A DNA stretch of 64,000 nt. It comes from Paramoeba atlantica (taxonomy: Eukaryota; Discosea). The position numbers and the translations under genes were made by a program. The DNA lies in contig CDRNVI010000192.1 in assembly GCA_977017575.1 (NCBI GenBank), positions 1 through 64,000 of the forward strand, given 5' to 3'. Below are positions 9,449 to 23,744 of the stretch, piece by piece. Under the pieces are notes generated by a model that worked only from the letters and a program-made list of their open reading frames with translations, was not told the DNA's origin and did not search any database. Position 1 is the stretch's first letter, and each line of letters begins with the position of its first letter.

Positions 9449-10672
9449 TTTTTTTTTTTTTTTTTGTATACTTTTTTGAGTGCAACACTCCAGCACTGCC
9501 GCATCTGCCAACGCGTGAAGTACGAACCTCGTTTTTTTTGTTTGCTCCAATCGTCCAATTAAATTGTCATGCAGTTTTTACATGAAAATAAGCATGCAGG
9601 TCACTCACCCTAGTTGTTTAGTACCTTGTTATGTTTGGTACCGGGCAGTGCCGTAGTTCGATCAAAAAATGTTTTTTTTTTTCTTTTTTAATATCCTAAA
9701 AGAATATGACATTTTTTTTTTTTGATAACCTAATATATTATCCCATACCCCGCGCAGCAGGGAGCTGAGCGTCAAAGAAAAAAAAAACCTGTGTGGCAGT
9801 CACCCTAGTTGTGTAGTACCTTGTTATATTCGGTACCGGATGGTGCCACAATCAAATCGAAACCGGACAGCAATAAAAGAATCTACAATGTGAAATGTAG
9901 AATAAGAAAACATGAAAATAAGCATGCAGGTCACTCACCCTAGTTGTTTAGTACCTTGTTATGTTTGGTACCAGGTGGTGATAGAATCCATTTCATAAGA
10001 CAGCAGGAAAAAACAGCAGGAAAAACGAACAAGATCTGGCGTGCAATTCAAGGCGTGCATAATATCTGGCGTGCAATATCTGGCGTGCAATATCTGGCGT
10101 GCAGTATCTGGCGTGCATAATATCAACAACAGAATGTACTATTTTTGAAGCTTTGACTTGAAGCAAAAGCTAATCATAGTCGTAGACCTCCAACCCATTT
10201 TTCAGCCTGAATATATTGCCGCAATTGAGAAACTACTGCGTATGCAGAATATTTCTCTAACTCAAGCTGAAAGGCTTCTCGTGTTGGCGTATAATCTAGA
10301 CCTGCCCTCTTTGCCAATGTTTTTAGTAGCTGTTTAGTCTCCTCGTGCAAGACCCCACAATCAGTAATCGCAATGCAACGGAAACTTTCGGGATCTAAGC
10401 CTTTCTCCTTCACGTATTTATTATTCTTTCTGTCTTGGGCACTCTGGAGCAAGTCATTGCTACTTTGCTTTCGGTAGCTACTGCAACACGTATGAACTAC
10501 GGTTAAATCGTATAAAATTTCACCAACGTCGGGCCACAAGATCGCAAGGTCTGGTCCGGATCTGATTCTACGAGCTCGGCATGGGTGTTGTTCTGCTGCT
10601 TCTGGGGAAATTGAACATTTGCACTTAGTGCAGAAGAATGACGTGTGAATTCGTGGCTCGATTGCACAAGGG
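9449..10672 (-). mobile_element. LINE insert copy 6
   Basis: Direct repeats at 9440-9448 and 10673-10681. Tail of 18 T, one fewer than most. Endonuclease frame ends at 10174. Confidence 0.8.
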
Positions 10673-11310
10673 ATATAAACTACCTAAATCAAAACTATAC
10701 GATAGGGCATCGCGCCTGGCCGGCGCCACCACCCTCTCGCTACTAACTTTCCACCCCTTTCGCGTTATCAGGGTCTGCCTCGGCATAACAAAGTCGGCTG
10801 ATTTTGTCCGCAGGGTTACTTTTCGTGCTCACGTACCGCGCATCTACGGCAATTCCTTGCTTTTTAATTACATTCAAAACCTTTTCAAGTTCGTCAGAAA
10901 CGCCGGAAGATTTCGATATTTTCCTATTAAATTATCGAAGTAAAGCAAAAATTATCGAAGTAAAGTGAAGAAAATATTGTCCTAAGAATCTTCTTCTAAG
11001 AAATATTATATGAAATAACGAAACAAAAGTACATTACACGTAAACTTTATGCGTAAAAGTGCAGTATATGCTAAAGATGTATTCAAGATTGCACTGGTTG
11101 GTGCGTGCATGAAACACGTTAACCACTGCACACTTCCTAAAATTCTTTTCGTAAACTCTTAGAATTTCATTTTGTGTGAATATCGTACTTTGTAGAGATC
11201 CTATATAAAGTATACGCCCATTCAGGGTAAGGTTTACAATAACTATCAAAACATATAGTTGCAGAATAGAATGATATCAACATTCGTTTTGTCGACCTAT
11301 AATATAAACT

Positions 11311-12534
11311 TTTTTTTTTTTTTTTTTTGTATACTTTTTTGAGTGCAACACTCCAGCACTGCCGCATCTGCCAACGCGTGAAGTACGAACCTCGTTTTTT
11401 TTGTTTGCTCCAATCGTCCAATTAAATTGTCATGCAGTTTTTACATGAAAATAAGCATGCAGGTCACTCACCCTAGTTGTTTAGTACCTTGTTATGTTTG
11501 GTACCGGGCAGTGCCGTAGTTCGATCAAAAAATGTTTTTTTTTTCTTTTTTAATATCCTAAAAGAATATGACATTTTTTTTTTTTGATAACCTAATATAT
11601 TATCCCATACCCCGCGCAGCAGGGAGCTGAGCGTCAAAGAAAAAAAAAACCTGTGTGGCAGTCACCCTAGTTGTGTAGTACCTTGTTATATTCGGTACCG
11701 GATGGTGCCACAATCAAATCGAAACCGGACAGCAATAAAAGAATCTACAATGTGAAATGTAGAATAAGAAAACATGAAAATAAGCATGCAGGTCACTCAC
11801 CCTAGTTGTTTAGTACCTTGTTATGTTTGGTACCAGGTGGTGATAGAATCCATTTCATAAGACAGCAGGAAAAAACAGCAGGAAAAACGAACAAGATCTG
11901 GCGTGCAATTCAAGGCGTGCATAATATCTGGCGTGCAATATCTGGCGTGCAATATCTGGCGTGCAGTATCTGGCGTGCATAATATCAACAACAGAATGTA
12001 CTATTTTTGAAGCTTTGACTTGAAGCAAAAGCTAATCATAGTCGTAGACCTCCAACCCATTTTTCAGCCTGAATATATTGCCGCAATTGAGAAACTACTG
12101 CGTATGCAGAATATTTCTCTAACTCAAGCTGAAAGGCTTCTCGTGTTGGCGTATAATCTAGACCTGCCCTCTTTGCCAATGTTTTTAGTAGCTGTTTAGT
12201 CTCCTCGTGCAAGACCCCACAATCAGTAATCGCAATGCAACGGAAACTTTCGGGATCTAAGCCTTTCTCCTTCACGTATTTATTATTCTTTCTGTCTTGG
12301 GCACTCTGGAGCAAGTCATTGCTACTTTGCTTTCGGTAGCTACTGCAACACGTATGAACTACGGTTAAATCGTATAAAATTTCACCAACGTCGGGCCACA
12401 AGATCGCAAGGTCTGGTCCGGATCTGATTCTACGAGCTCGGCATGGGTGTTGTTCTGCTGCTTCTGGGGAAATTGAACATTTGCACTTAGTGCAGAAGAA
12501 TGACGTGTGAATTCGTGGCTCGATTGCACAAGGG
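11311..12534 (-). mobile_element. LINE insert copy 7
   Basis: Direct repeats at 11302-11310 and 12535-12543. Tail of 19 T. A shorter internal T run near 11535 makes it 1,224 bp. Endonuclease frame ends at 12036. Confidence 0.8.
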
Positions 12535-13172
12535 ATATAAACTACCTAAATCAAAACTATACGATAGGGCATCGCGCCTGGCCGGCGCCACCACCCTCTC
12601 GCTACTAACTTTCCACCCCTTTCGCGTTATCAGGGTCTGCCTCGGCATAACAAAGTCGGCTGATTTTGTCCGCAGGGTTACTTTTCGTGCTCACGTACCG
12701 CGCATCTACGGCAATTCCTTGCTTTTTAATTACATTCAAAACCTTTTCAAGTTCGTCAGAAACGCCGGAAGATTTCGATATTTTCCTATTAAATTATCGA
12801 AGTAAAGCAAAAATTATCGAAGTAAAGTGAAGAAAATATTGTCCTAAGAATCTTCTTCTAAGAAATATTATATGAAATAACGAAACAAAAGTACATTACA
12901 CGTAAACTTTATGCGTAAAAGTGCAGTATATGCTAAAGATGTATTCAAGATTGCACTGGTTGGTGCGTGCATGAAACACGTTAACCACTGCACACTTCCT
13001 AAAATTCTTTTCGTAAACTCTTAGAATTTCATTTTGTGTGAATATCGTACTTTGTAGAGATCCTATATAAAGTATACGCCCATTCAGGGTAAGGTTTACA
13101 ATAACTATCAAAACATATAGTTGCAGAATAGAATGATATCAACATTCGTTTTGTCGACCTATAATATAAACT

Positions 13173-14397
13173 TTTTTTTTTTTTTTTTTTGTATACTTTT
13201 TTGAGTGCAACACTCCAGCACTGCCGCATCTGCCAACGCGTGAAGTACGAACCTCGTTTTTTTTGTTTGCTCCAATCGTCCAATTAAATTGTCATGCAGT
13301 TTTTACATGAAAATAAGCATGCAGGTCACTCACCCTAGTTGTTTAGTACCTTGTTATGTTTGGTACCGGGCAGTGCCGTAGTTCGATCAAAAAATGTTTT
13401 TTTTTTTCTTTTTTAATATCCTAAAAGAATATGACATTTTTGTTTTTTGATAACCTAATATATTATCCCATACCCCGCGCAGCAGGGAGCTGAGCGTCAA
13501 AGAAAAAAAAAACCTGTGTGGCAGTCACCCTAGTTGTGTAGTACCTTGTTATATTCGGTACCGGATGGTGCCACAATCAAATCGAAACCGGACAGCAATA
13601 AAAGAATCTACAATGTGAAATGTAGAATAAGAAAACATGAAAATAAGCATGCAGGTCACTCACCCTAGTTGTTTAGTACCTTGTTATGTTTGGTACCAGG
13701 TGGTGATAGAATCCATTTCATAAGACAGCAGGAAAAAACAGCAGGAAAAACGAACAAGATCTGGCGTGCAATTCAAGGCGTGCATAATATCTGGCGTGCA
13801 ATATCTGGCGTGCAATATCTGGCGTGCAGTATCTGGCGTGCATAATATCAACAACAGAATGTACTATTTTTGAAGCTTTGACTTGAAGCAAAAGCTAATC
13901 ATAGTCGTAGACCTCCAACCCATTTTTCAGCCTGAATATATTGCCGCAATTGAGAAACTACTGCGTATGCAGAATATTTCTCTAACTCAAGCTGAAAGGC
14001 TTCTCGTGTTGGCGTATAATCTAGACCTGCCCTCTTTGCCAATGTTTTTAGTAGCTGTTTAGTCTCCTCGTGCAAGACCCCACAATCAGTAATCGCAATG
14101 CAACGGAAACTTTCGGGATCTAAGCCTTTCTCCTTCACGTATTTATTATTCTTTCTGTCTTGGGCACTCTGGAGCAAGTCATTGCTACTTTGCTTTCGGT
14201 AGCTACTGCAACACGTATGAACTACGGTTAAATCGTATAAAATTTCACCAACGTCGGGCCACAAGATCGCAAGGTCTGGTCCGGATCTGATTCTACGAGC
14301 TCGGCATGGGTGTTGTTCTGCTGCTTCTGGGGAAATTGAACATTTGCACTTAGTGCAGAAGAATGACGTGTGAATTCGTGGCTCGATTGCACAAGGG
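13173..14397 (-). mobile_element. LINE insert copy 8
   Basis: Direct repeats at 13164-13172 and 14398-14406. Tail of 19 T. A private T-to-G change interrupts the internal T run at 13442. Endonuclease frame ends at 13899. The following core opens the first run of empty sites. Confidence 0.8.
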
Positions 14398-16293
14398 ATA
14401 TAAACTACCTAAATCAAAACTATACGATAGGGCATCGCGCCTGGCCGGCGCCACCACCCTCTCGCTACTAACTTTCCACCCCTTTCGCGTTATCAGGGTC
14501 TGCCTCGGCATAACAAAGTCGGCTGATTTTGTCCGCAGGGTTACTTTTCGTGCTCACGTACCGCGCATCTACGGCAATTCCTTGCTTTTTAATTACATTC
14601 AAAACCTTTTCAAGTTCGTCAGAAACGCCGGAAGATTTCGATATTTTCCTATTAAATTATCGAAGTAAAGCAAAAATTATCGAAGTAAAGTGAAGAAAAT
14701 ATTGTCCTAAGAATCTTCTTCTAAGAAATATTATATGAAATAACGAAACAAAATTACATTACACGTAAACTTTATGCGTAAAAGTGCAGTATATGCTAAA
14801 GATGTATTCAAGATTGCACTGGTTGGTGCGTGCATGAAACACGTTAACCACTGCACACTTCCTAAAATTCTTTTCGTAAACTCTTAGAATTTCATTTTGT
14901 GTGAATATCGTACTTTGTAGAGATCCTATATAAAGTATACGCCCATTCAGGGTAAGGTTTACAATAACTATCAAAACATATAGTTGCAGAATAGAATGAT
15001 ATCAACATTCGTTTTGTCGACCTATAATATAAACTACCTAAATCAAAACTATACGATAGGGCATCGCGCCTGGCCGGCGCCACCACCCTCTCGCTACTAA
15101 CTTTCCACCCCTTTCGCGTTATCAGGGTCTGCCTCGGCATAACGAAGTCGGCTGATTTTGTCCGCAGGGTTACTTTTCGTGCTCACGTACCGCGCATCTA
15201 CGGCAATTCCTTGCTTTTTAATTACATTCAAAACCTTTTCAAGTTCGTCAGAAACGCCGGAAGATTTCGATATTTTCCTATTAAATTATCGAAGTAAAGC
15301 AAAAATTATCGAAGTAAAGTGAAGAAAATATTGTCCTAAGAATCTTCTTCTAAGAAATATTATATGAAATAACGAAACAAAAGTACATTACACGTAAACT
15401 TTATGCGTAAAAGTGCAGTATATGCTAAAGATGTATTCAAGATTGCACTGGTTGGTGCGTGCATGAAACACGTTAACCACTGCACACTTCCTAAAATTCT
15501 TTTCGTAAACTCTTAGAATTTCATTTTGTGTGAATATCGTACTTTGTAGAGATCCTATATAAAGTATACGCCCATTCAGGGTAAGGTTTACAATAACTAT
15601 CAAAACATATAGTTGCAGAATAGAATGATATCAACATTCGTTTTGTCGACCTATAATATAAACTACCTAAATCAAAACTATACGATAGGGCATCGCGCCT
15701 GGCCGGCGCCACCACCCTCTCGCTACTAACTTTCCACCCCTTTCGCGTTATCAGGGTCTGCCTCGGCATAACGAAGTCGGCTGATTTTGTCCGCAGGGTT
15801 ACTTTTCGTGCTCACGTACCGCGCATCTACGGCAATTCCTTGCTTTTTAATTACATTCAAAACCTTTTCAAGTTCGTCAGAAACGCCGGAAGATTTCGAT
15901 ATTTTCCTATTAAATTATCGAAGTAAAGCAAAAATTATCGAAGTAAAGTGAAGAAAATATTGTCCTAAGAATCTTCTTCTAAGAAATATTATATGAAATA
16001 ACGAAACAAAAGTACATTACACGTAAACTTTATGCGTAAAAGTGCAGTATATGCTAAAGATGTATTCAAGATTGCACTGGTTGGTGCGTGCATGAAACAC
16101 GTTAACCACTGCACACTTCCTAAAATTCTTTTCGTAAACTCTTAGAATTTCATTTTGTGTGAATATCGTACTTTGTAGAGATCCTATATAAAGTATACGC
16201 CCATTCAGGGTAAGGTTTACAATAACTATCAAAACATATAGTTGCAGAATAGAATGATATCAACATTCGTTTTGTCGACCTATAATATAAACT
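14398..16293. repeat. Core of copy 8 followed by two short units
   Basis: The core after copy 8 runs into an empty site at 15027-15035. A complete 629-bp short unit follows, then a second empty site at 15656-15664 and another short unit, before insert copy 9 starts at 16294. This small island of empty sites inside the long-unit domain shows that both unit types intermix. Confidence 0.95.
15027..15035. other. Empty insertion site (representative)
   Basis: ATATAAACT occurs here once, joining the two core flanks without the insert. It is the first of 43 such sites in the window. Sequence on both sides matches the filled units base for base apart from scattered markers, so the presence or absence of the block is exact. 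At 27462-27470 and 30581-30589 the base after the site is G instead of A (actGcctaaatc), a shared private change. Confidence 0.9.
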
Positions 16294-17517
16294 TTTTTTT
16301 TTTTTTTTTTTGTATACTTTTTTGAGTGCAACACTCCAGCACTGCCGCATCTGCCAACGCGTGAAGTACGAACCTCGTTTTTTTTGTTTGCTCCAATCGT
16401 CCAATTAAATTGTCATGCAGTTTTTACATGAAAATAAGCATGCAGGTCACTCACCCTAGTTGTTTAGTACCTTGTTATGTTTGGTACCGGGCAGTGCCGT
16501 AGTTCGATCAAAAAATGTTTTTTTTTTCTTTTTTAATATCCTAAAAGAATATGACATTTTTTTTTTTTGATAACCTAATATATTATCCCATACCCCGCGC
16601 AGCAGGGAGCTGAGCGTCAAAGAAAAAAAAAACCTGTGTGGCAGTCACCCTAGTTGTGTAGTACCTTGTTATATTCGGTACCGGATGGTGCCACAATCAA
16701 ATCGAAACCGGACAGCAATAAAAGAATCTACAATGTGAAATGTAGAATAAGAAAACATGAAAATAAGCATGCAGGTCACTCACCCTAGTTGTTTAGTACC
16801 TTGTTATGTTTGGTACCAGGTGGTGATAGAATCCATTTCATAAGACAGCAGGAAAAAACAGCAGGAAAAACGAACAAGATCTGGCGTGCAATTCAAGGCG
16901 TGCATAATATCTGGCGTGCAATATCTGGCGTGCAATATCTGGCGTGCAGTATCTGGCGTGCATAATATCAACAACAGAATGTACTATTTTTGAAGCTTTG
17001 ACTTGAAGCAAAAGCTAATCATAGTCGTAGACCTCCAACCCATTTTTCAGCCTGAATATATTGCCGCAATTGAGAAACTACTGCGTATGCAGAATATTTC
17101 TCTAACTCAAGCTGAAAGGCTTCTCGTGTTGGCGTATAATCTAGACCTGCCCTCTTTGCCAATGTTTTTAGTAGCTGTTTAGTCTCCTCGTGCAAGACCC
17201 CACAATCAGTAATCGCAATGCAACGGAAACTTTCGGGATCTAAGCCTTTCTCCTTCACGTATTTATTATTCTTTCTGTCTTGGGCACTCTGGAGCAAGTC
17301 ATTGCTACTTTGCTTTCGGTAGCTACTGCAACACGTATGAACTACGGTTAAATCGTATAAAATTTCACCAACGTCGGGCCACAAGATCGCAAGGTCTGGT
17401 CCGGATCTGATTCTACGAGCTCGGCATGGGTGTTGTTCTGCTGCTTCTGGGGAAATTGAACATTTGCACTTAGTGCAGAAGAATGACGTGTGAATTCGTG
17501 GCTCGATTGCACAAGGG
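16294..17517 (-). mobile_element. LINE insert copy 9
   Basis: Direct repeats at 16285-16293 and 17518-17526. Tail of 19 T. Endonuclease frame ends at 17019. First filled site after two empty ones. Confidence 0.8.
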
Positions 17518-18155
17518 ATATAAACTACCTAAATCAAAACTATACGATAGGGCATCGCGCCTGGCCGGCGCCACCACCCTCTCGCTACTAACTTTCCACC
17601 CCTTTCGCGTTATCAGGGTCTGCCTCGGCATAACAAAGTCGGCTGATTTTGTCCGCAGGGTTACTTTTCGTGCTCACGTACCGCGCATCTACGGCAATTC
17701 CTTGCTTTTTAATTACATTCAAAACCTTTTCAAGTTCGTCAGAAACGCCGGAAGATTTCGATATTTTCCTATTAAATTATCGAAGTAAAGCAAAAATTAT
17801 CGAAGTAAAGTGAAGAAAATATTGTCCTAAGAATCTTCTTCTAAGAAATATTATATGAAATAACGAAACAAAAGTACATTACACGTAAACTTTATGCGTA
17901 AAAGTGCAGTATATGCTAAAGATGTATTCAAGATTGCACTGGTTGGTGCGTGCATGAAACACGTTAACCACTGCACACTTCCTAAAATTCTTTTCGTAAA
18001 CTCTTAGAATTTCATTTTGTGTGAATATCGTACTTTGTAGAGATCCTATATAAAGTATACGCCCATTCAGGGTAAGGTTTACAATAACTATCAAAACATA
18101 TAGTTGCAGAATAGAATGATATCAACATTCGTTTTGTCGACCTATAATATAAACT

Positions 18156-19380
18156 TTTTTTTTTTTTTTTTTTGTATACTTTTTTGAGTGCAACACTCCA
18201 GCACTGCCGCATCTGCCAACGCGTGAAGTACGAACCTCGTTTTTTTTGTTTGCTCCAATCGTCCAATTAAATTGTCATGCAGTTTTTACATGAAAATAAG
18301 CATGCAGGTCACTCACCCTAGTTGTTTAGTACCTTGTTATGTTTGGTACCGGGCAGTGCCGTAGTTCGATCAAAAAATGTTTTTTTTTTTCTTTTTTAAT
18401 ATCCTAAAAGAATATGACATTTTTTTTTTTTGATAACCTAATATATTATCCCATACCCCGCGCAGCAGGGAGCTGAGCGTCAAAGAAAAAAAAAACCTGT
18501 GTGGCAGTCACCCTAGTTGTGTAGTACCTTGTTATATTCGGTACCGGATGGTGCCACAATCAAATCGAAACCGGACAGCAATAAAAGAATCTACAATGTG
18601 AAATGTAGAATAAGAAAACATGAAAATAAGCATGCAGGTCACTCACCCTAGTTGTTTAGTACCTTGTTATGTTTGGTACCAGGTGGTGATAGAATCCATT
18701 TCATAAGACAGCAGGAAAAAACAGCAGGAAAAACGAACAAGATCTGGCGTGCAATTCAAGGCGTGCATAATATCTGGCGTGCAATATCTGGCGTGCAATA
18801 TCTGGCGTGCAGTATCTGGCGTGCATAATATCAACAACAGAATGTACTATTTTTGAAGCTTTGACTTGAAGCAAAAGCTAATCATAGTCGTAGACCTCCA
18901 ACCCATTTTTCAGCCTGAATATATTGCCGCAATTGAGAAACTACTGCGTATGCAGAATATTTCTCTAACTCAAGCTGAAAGGCTTCTCGTGTTGGCGTAT
19001 AATCTAGACCTGCCCTCTTTGCCAATGTTTTTAGTAGCTGTTTAGTCTCCTCGTGCAAGACCCCACAATCAGTAATCGCAATGCAACGGAAACTTTCGGG
19101 ATCTAAGCCTTTCTCCTTCACGTATTTATTATTCTTTCTGTCTTGGGCACTCTGGAGCAAGTCATTGCTACTTTGCTTTCGGTAGCTACTGCAACACGTA
19201 TGAACTACGGTTAAATCGTATAAAATTTCACCAACGTCGGGCCACAAGATCGCAAGGTCTGGTCCGGATCTGATTCTACGAGCTCGGCATGGGTGTTGTT
19301 CTGCTGCTTCTGGGGAAATTGAACATTTGCACTTAGTGCAGAAGAATGACGTGTGAATTCGTGGCTCGATTGCACAAGGG
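18156..19380 (-). mobile_element. LINE insert copy 10
   Basis: Direct repeats at 18147-18155 and 19381-19389. Tail of 19 T. Endonuclease frame ends at 18882. Confidence 0.8.
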
Positions 19381-20018
19381 ATATAAACTACCTAAATCAA
19401 AACTATACGATAGGGCATCGCGCCTGGCCGGCGCCACCACCCTCTCGCTACTAACTTTCCACCCCTTTCGCGTTATCAGGGTCTGCCTCGGCATAACAAA
19501 GTCGGCTGATTTTGTCCGCAGGGTTACTTTTCGTGCTCACGTACCGCGCATCTACGGCAATTCCTTGCTTTTTAATTACATTCAAAACCTTTTCAAGTTC
19601 GTCAGAAACGCCGGAAGATTTCGATATTTTCCTATTAAATTATCGAAGTAAAGCAAAAATTATCGAAGTAAAGTGAAGAAAATATTGTCCTAAGAATCTT
19701 CTTCTAAGAAATATTATATGAAATAACGAAACAAAAGTACATTACACGTAAACTTTATGCGTAAAAGTGCAGTATATGCTAAAGATGTATTCAAGATTGC
19801 ACTGGTTGGTGCGTGCATGAAACACGTTAACCACTGCACACTTCCTAAAATTCTTTTCGTAAACTCTTAGAATTTCATTTTGTGTGAATATCGTACTTTG
19901 TAGAGATCCTATATAAAGTATACGCCCATTCAGGGTAAGGTTTACAATAACTATCAAAACATATAGTTGCAGAATAGAATGATATCAACATTCGTTTTGT
20001 CGACCTATAATATAAACT

Positions 20019-21243
20019 TTTTTTTTTTTTTTTTTTGTATACTTTTTTGAGTGCAACACTCCAGCACTGCCGCATCTGCCAACGCGTGAAGTACGAACCT
20101 CGTTTTTTTTGTTTGCTCCAATCGTCCAATTAAATTGTCATGCAGTTTTTACATGAAAATAAGCATGCAGGTCACTCACCCTAGTTGTTTAGTACCTTGT
20201 TATGTTTGGTACCGGGCAGTGCCGTAGTTCGATCAAAAAATGTTTTTTTTTTTCTTTTTTAATATCCTAAAAGAATATGACATTTTTTTTTTTTGATAAC
20301 CTAATATATTATCCCATACCCCGCGCAGCAGGGAGCTGAGCGTCAAAGAAAAAAAAAACCTGTGTGGCAGTCACCCTAGTTGTGTAGTACCTTGTTATAT
20401 TCGGTACCGGATGGTGCCACAATCAAATCGAAACCGGACAGCAATAAAAGAATCTACAATGTGAAATGTAGAATAAGAAAACATGAAAATAAGCATGCAG
20501 GTCACTCACCCTAGTTGTTTAGTACCTTGTTATGTTTGGTACCAGGTGGTGATAGAATCCATTTCATAAGACAGCAGGAAAAAACAGCAGGAAAAACGAA
20601 CAAGATCTGGCGTGCAATTCAAGGCGTGCATAATATCTGGCGTGCAATATCTGGCGTGCAATATCTGGCGTGCAGTATCTGGCGTGCATAATATCAACAA
20701 CAGAATGTACTATTTTTGAAGCTTTGACTTGAAGCAAAAGCTAATCATAGTCGTAGACCTCCAACCCATTTTTCAGCCTGAATATATTGCCGCAATTGAG
20801 AAACTACTGCGTATGCAGAATATTTCTCTAACTCAAGCTGAAAGGCTTCTCGTGTTGGCGTATAATCTAGACCTGCCCTCTTTGCCAATGTTTTTAGTAG
20901 CTGTTTAGTCTCCTCGTGCAAGACCCCACAATCAGTAATCGCAATGCAACGGAAACTTTCGGGATCTAAGCCTTTCTCCTTCACGTATTTATTATTCTTT
21001 CTGTCTTGGGCACTCTGGAGCAAGTCATTGCTACTTTGCTTTCGGTAGCTACTGCAACACGTATGAACTACGGTTAAATCGTATAAAATTTCACCAACGT
21101 CGGGCCACAAGATCGCAAGGTCTGGTCCGGATCTGATTCTACGAGCTCGGCATGGGTGTTGTTCTGCTGCTTCTGGGGAAATTGAACATTTGCACTTAGT
21201 GCAGAAGAATGACGTGTGAATTCGTGGCTCGATTGCACAAGGG
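20019..21243 (-). mobile_element. LINE insert copy 11
   Basis: Direct repeats at 20010-20018 and 21244-21252. Tail of 19 T. Endonuclease frame ends at 20745. Confidence 0.8.
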
Positions 21244-21881
21244 ATATAAACTACCTAAATCAAAACTATACGATAGGGCATCGCGCCTGGCCGGCGCCAC
21301 CACCCTCTCGCTACTAACTTTCCACCCCTTTCGCGTTATCAGGGTCTGCCTCGGCATAACAAAGTCGGCTGATTTTGTCCGCAGGGTTACTTTTCGTGCT
21401 CACGTACCGCGCATCTACGGCAATTCCTTGCTTTTTAATTACATTCAAAACCTTTTCAAGTTCGTCAGAAACGCCGGAAGATTTCGATATTTTCCTATTA
21501 AATTATCGAAGTAAAGCAAAAATTATCGAAGTAAAGTGAAGAAAATATTGTCCTAAGAATCTTCTTCTAAGAAATATTATATGAAATAACGAAACAAAAG
21601 TACATTACACGTAAACTTTATGCGTAAAAGTGCAGTATATGCTAAAGATGTATTCAAGATTGCACTGGTTGGTGCGTGCATGAAACACGTTAACCACTGC
21701 ACACTTCCTAAAATTCTTTTCGTAAACTCTTAGAATTTCATTTTGTGTGAATATCGTACTTTGTAGAGATCCTATATAAAGTATACGCCCATTCAGGGTA
21801 AGGTTTACAATAACTATCAAAACATATAGTTGCAGAATAGAATGATATCAACATTCGTTTTGTCGACCTATAATATAAACT

Positions 21882-23106
21882 TTTTTTTTTTTTTTTTTTG
21901 TATACTTTTTTGAGTGCAACACTCCAGCACTGCCGCATCTGCCAACGCGTGAAGTACGAACCTCGTTTTTTTTGTTTGCTCCAATCGTCCAATTAAATTG
22001 TCATGCAGTTTTTACATGAAAATAAGCATGCAGGTCACTCACCCTAGTTGTTTAGTACCTTGTTATGTTTGGTACCGGGCAGTGCCGTAGTTCGATCAAA
22101 AAATGTTTTTTTTTTTCTTTTTTAATATCCTAAAAGAATATGACATTTTTTTTTTTTGATAACCTAATATATTATCCCATACCCCGCGCAGCAGGGAGCT
22201 GAGCGTCAAAGAAAAAAAAAACCTGTGTGGCAGTCACCCTAGTTGTGTAGTACCTTGTTATATTCGGTACCGGATGGTGCCACAATCAAATCGAAACCGG
22301 ACAGCAATAAAAGAATCTACAATGTGAAATGTAGAATAAGAAAACATGAAAATAAGCATGCAGGTCACTCACCCTAGTTGTTTAGTACCTTGTTATGTTT
22401 GGTACCAGGTGGTGATAGAATCCATTTCATAAGACAGCAGGAAAAAACAGCAGGAAAAACGAACAAGATCTGGCGTGCAATTCAAGGCGTGCATAATATC
22501 TGGCGTGCAATATCTGGCGTGCAATATCTGGCGTGCAGTATCTGGCGTGCATAATATCAACAACAGAATGTACTATTTTTGAAGCTTTGACTTGAAGCAA
22601 AAGCTAATCATAGTCGTAGACCTCCAACCCATTTTTCAGCCTGAATATATTGCCGCAATTGAGAAACTACTGCGTATGCAGAATATTTCTCTAACTCAAG
22701 CTGAAAGGCTTCTCGTGTTGGCGTATAATCTAGACCTGCCCTCTTTGCCAATGTTTTTAGTAGCTGTTTAGTCTCCTCGTGCAAGACCCCACAATCAGTA
22801 ATCGCAATGCAACGGAAACTTTCGGGATCTAAGCCTTTCTCCTTCACGTATTTATTATTCTTTCTGTCTTGGGCACTCTGGAGCAAGTCATTGCTACTTT
22901 GCTTTCGGTAGCTACTGCAACACGTATGAACTACGGTTAAATCGTATAAAATTTCACCAACGTCGGGCCACAAGATCGCAAGGTCTGGTCCGGATCTGAT
23001 TCTACGAGCTCGGCATGGGTGTTGTTCTGCTGCTTCTGGGGAAATTGAACATTTGCACTTAGTGCAGAAGAATGACGTGTGAATTCGTGGCTCGATTGCA
23101 CAAGGG
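21882..23106 (-). mobile_element. LINE insert copy 12
   Basis: Direct repeats at 21873-21881 and 23107-23115. Tail of 19 T. Endonuclease frame ends at 22608. Confidence 0.8.
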
Positions 23107-23744
23107 ATATAAACTACCTAAATCAAAACTATACGATAGGGCATCGCGCCTGGCCGGCGCCACCACCCTCTCGCTACTAACTTTCCACCCCTTTCGCGTT
23201 ATCAGGGTCTGCCTCGGCATAACAAAGTCGGCTGATTTTGTCCGCAGGGTTACTTTTCGTGCTCACGTACCGCGCATCTACGGCAATTCCTTGCTTTTTA
23301 ATTACATTCAAAACCTTTTCAAGTTCGTCAGAAACGCCGGAAGATTTCGATATTTTCCTATTAAATTATCGAAGTAAAGCAAAAATTATCGAAGTAAAGT
23401 GAAGAAAATATTGTCCTAAGAATCTTCTTCTAAGAAATATTATATGAAATAACGAAACAAAAGTACATTACACGTAAACTTTATGCGTAAAAGTGCAGTA
23501 TATGCTAAAGATGTATTCAAGATTGCACTGGTTGGTGCGTGCATGAAACACGTTAACCACTGCACACTTCCTAAAATTCTTTTCGTAAACTCTTAGAATT
23601 TCATTTTGTGTGAATATCGTACTTTGTAGAGATCCTATATAAAGTATACGCCCATTCAGGGTAAGGTTTACAATAACTATCAAAACATATAGTTGCAGAA
23701 TAGAATGATATCAACATTCGTTTTGTCGACCTATAATATAAACT

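Larger units (their letters stand above)
1..14397. repeat. Long-unit block, insert copies 1-8
   Basis: Eight successive long units, every site filled. Spacing is 1,862-1,863 bp except after copy 2 (1,879 bp, from a 16-bp duplication in copy 3) and after copy 4 (1,843 bp, from a 20-bp deletion in the core). The first unit is cut by the window edge and starts within the core. Confidence 0.95.

Noticed and set aside
14892-15140. 82- and 126-codon minus-strand frames across empty sites
   Set aside because: They run across the insertion site and antisense or out of frame to the RNase H remnant. The 126-codon form appears only when one or two bases are lost upstream. No domain is recognisable.
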